In this document: positions 62,701 through 64,000 of the stretch, piece after piece
How the letters are laid out: every line of letters begins with the position of its first letter
How positions within the stretch are numbered: position 1 is the first letter of the stretch
Assembly: GCF_003369915.1 (NCBI RefSeq)
Contig: NC_046674.1
Coordinates: 17,341,501-17,405,500 of the forward strand
Length of the DNA: 64,000 nt
Direction: 5' to 3'
DNA from: Drosophila miranda
Lineage: Eukaryota; Arthropoda; Insecta; Diptera; Drosophilidae
Notes under the pieces: model-generated
Databases searched by the model: none
The model's input: the letters and a program-made list of their open reading frames with translations, nothing else
Told to the model about the DNA's origin: nothing
Translations under genes and position numbers: made by a program

Positions 62701-63957
62701 AGATAAGGAACTGCGAACAGTTGCCGGCATATGGCAATCGAGTGCCATCGGGAACACCGCGACATTCGTTCGGACTCACATCGGAGGGCAGTCCCGGCGT
62801 TGTGCTTGTGGCTGCCTCTGTGGTGGCAGTGGTGCTCTCCGTCGTCGAAACATCCACAGAAGTTGTGGTGCTCGAAGGAGTCGTGGAAGACGGTGGAGCA
62901 GTGGGATAAGGCAGTGGATCGCAGTACACTGAATCGGGAGTATCGCAAATGTGGAGCCATGGATTGAACAACTTATCCGATATGCAGTAGTCCAAGTCCG
63001 TGCAGCCATTGCGGCACGAGAGGTACGCACTGCAATTGTAGGGATACTCGTAGAAGCCATTGCCCAAGGGCTGGCAGTAATCCTCCTCCACGAACTCTGG
63101 TGTGGGTCCGCACTCTACATCGTCCGCTTCTGTGGTGGAAGTGGGAGCCAACTCTGCTGTGGTGGTAGTGGGAACCATCTCTGTAGTGGTGGGCGTGGCC
63201 GTGGGCAACGGCTCCTCCTCGCATTCGGTTGTGTCGGGGGTATCGCAGATGAGAAGCCACGGATTGAAGACCTTATCCTCGATGCAATAGTTGAGGACGG
63301 GCCAGCCATGGGTGCAGTTGATATACGCCTGGCAATCGTACGGATAAGGATGCACCGAGCCATCCGATTGATGCCTACAGAAATCGTCGGGAATGCCAGG
63401 CGGTGCTGGTGGCGGGTCCCAGCTGGAAGTGGGCGTGATGCAGGGAACGTCCGTCACTTTTGGAGTCGTTGGGTGTTCGGTGACTTTTGGAGTACTCAAT
63501 GTCGTTGGGTGTTCGGTGACTTTTGGAGTACTCAATGTCGTTGGGTGTTCGGTGACTTTTGGAGTACTCAAAGTCGTTGATTCGGTGGTAATAACCGGCG
63601 TAATTCTCGTTGTTCCATCCGTCGGTTCCGGCGTTTCAATCGTGTAGTAGACACAATCCACCGCCTGCGGATAGTTGCATATCTGTGAGGCATTATCCCA
63701 CCAGAGCTCTGCCGGACACAGCTTGACCGTGGGATACAGACAATCGCAGACGAGAAACAGACTACAGTTATCCGGATACGGCACCAGGGCCCCAAACTCT
63801 TTGCCCTCGCACATGACCTGGTTCTCGTATCGCTGCTCATTGTCGCAGGTCTTATGGCGCGGTTCCGCCTGTGACATGGCCACACCTCCATTGAATTGCC
63901 AGCTCCAGACGAGAGCTACCATCAGCAGGAGCCATGTCAAGAGATTGACTTTATTAA
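59756..63957 (-). CDS. Secreted peritrophin/mucin with ten chitin-binding domains (5' partial)
   Basis: One ~1400-aa coding exon. An acceptor (TTCTCATTTTTGTAG) at 63958 shows that the coding sequence enters from an upstream exon outside the window; no ATG precedes the signal-like hydrophobic stretch (LLTWLLLMVALVW) here. Ten six-Cys ChtBD2/peritrophin-A domains, counting from codon 63940, lie at ~43-97, 187-242, 285-340, 390-447, 480-538, 578-635, 653-713, 738-797, 905-965 and 1335-1394, joined by Thr/Ser/Pro-rich linkers. Linker 1 has a 12-aa STPKVTEHPTTL tandem. Residues ~800-900 are SSTES-type repeats and ~968-1325 a TTES/KEPSTT mucin block expected to be O-glycosylated. Such proteins bind chitin in peritrophic matrix, tracheal or cuticular layers. 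Confidence 0.93.
59990..61040 (-). repeat. Mucin-coding tandem repeats
   Basis: 15-45 bp repeats encode TTES, TTDS, KEPSTT and TEPSTT. A larger duplication of about 381 bp (127 codons) is visible: the segment starting at 60180 is nearly repeated from 60561. Confidence 0.9.
61255..61490 (-). repeat. SSTES/SSTDS-coding 15-bp repeats
   Basis: About fifteen copies of a degenerate 15-bp unit encoding SSTES, SSTDS or SSTVS between chitin-binding domains 8 and 9. Confidence 0.85.
63458..63575 (-). repeat. 36-bp tandem repeat (STPKVTEHPTTL)
   Basis: Three near-identical 36-bp copies encode the linker between the first two chitin-binding domains. Confidence 0.9.
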
Positions 63958-64000
63958 CTACAAAAATGAGAACCAGGATTATTTACAGGTTTTTCAAATA
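63958..64000 (-). other. 3' end of intron 1 of the mucin gene
   Basis: Branch-point-like GTAAATAATCC, a pyrimidine tract and AG at 63958-63959. The intron continues past the window edge. Confidence 0.6.

Overview
This is eukaryotic, insect DNA. Short GT-AG introns, CA/GT and CAG microsatellites, DRE promoter motifs and a DINE-1/SGM-type Helitron point to Drosophila. The transposon's 5' and 3' sequences resemble the obscura-group version, so an obscura-group species is my best guess (inference, no database search).

Region 1 (1-22501) is a head-to-tail array of a ~2.94 kb unit: seven complete units, one unit interrupted by a 50-N gap, and a truncated end piece. Each unit carries a divergent pair of candidate genes. 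The plus-strand gene encodes a basic Arg/Ser/Pro/Gln-rich protein of ~240-250 aa with an in-coding 15-bp minisatellite and a 69-bp intron. The minus-strand gene encodes a ~108-aa protein with a 108-bp intron. Each complete unit also carries a ~95-bp DINE-1 3' tail. Copies differ mainly in minisatellite number and in homopolymer indels that break some reading frames. An Arg/Ser/Cys-rich, protamine- or RS-like tail lies in a frame reached in one copy by a shorter G run, or in all copies by removal of a possible 74-bp intron.

Region 2 (22502-23783) is the array edge: a perfect palindrome at the breakpoint, then a full-length non-autonomous DINE-1/SGM-like element carrying a 47-nt poly-G run.

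Region 3 (25860-35870, plus strand) is a fatty acyl-CoA reductase gene. I could trace ten coding exons by splice sites and frame to a 604-aa protein with the NAD(P)-binding motif, the YxxxK catalytic motif, a FAR_C domain and a hydrophobic C-terminus.

Region 4 (35871-59755) is mostly non-coding and simple-repeat rich. It holds a well-supported divergent promoter near 48.6-49.0 kb, with a minus-strand 5' exon ending in a consensus donor, and two degenerate tandem repeats (39.6-40.3 kb, 57.0-57.7 kb).

Region 5 (59756-63957, minus strand) is a large secreted peritrophin/mucin gene with ten chitin-binding type-2 domains and a Ser/Thr-rich mucin block. Its first exon lies beyond the right edge.

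The array genes are unrelated in sequence to the two single-copy genes. The most unusual content is the amplified divergent gene pair.
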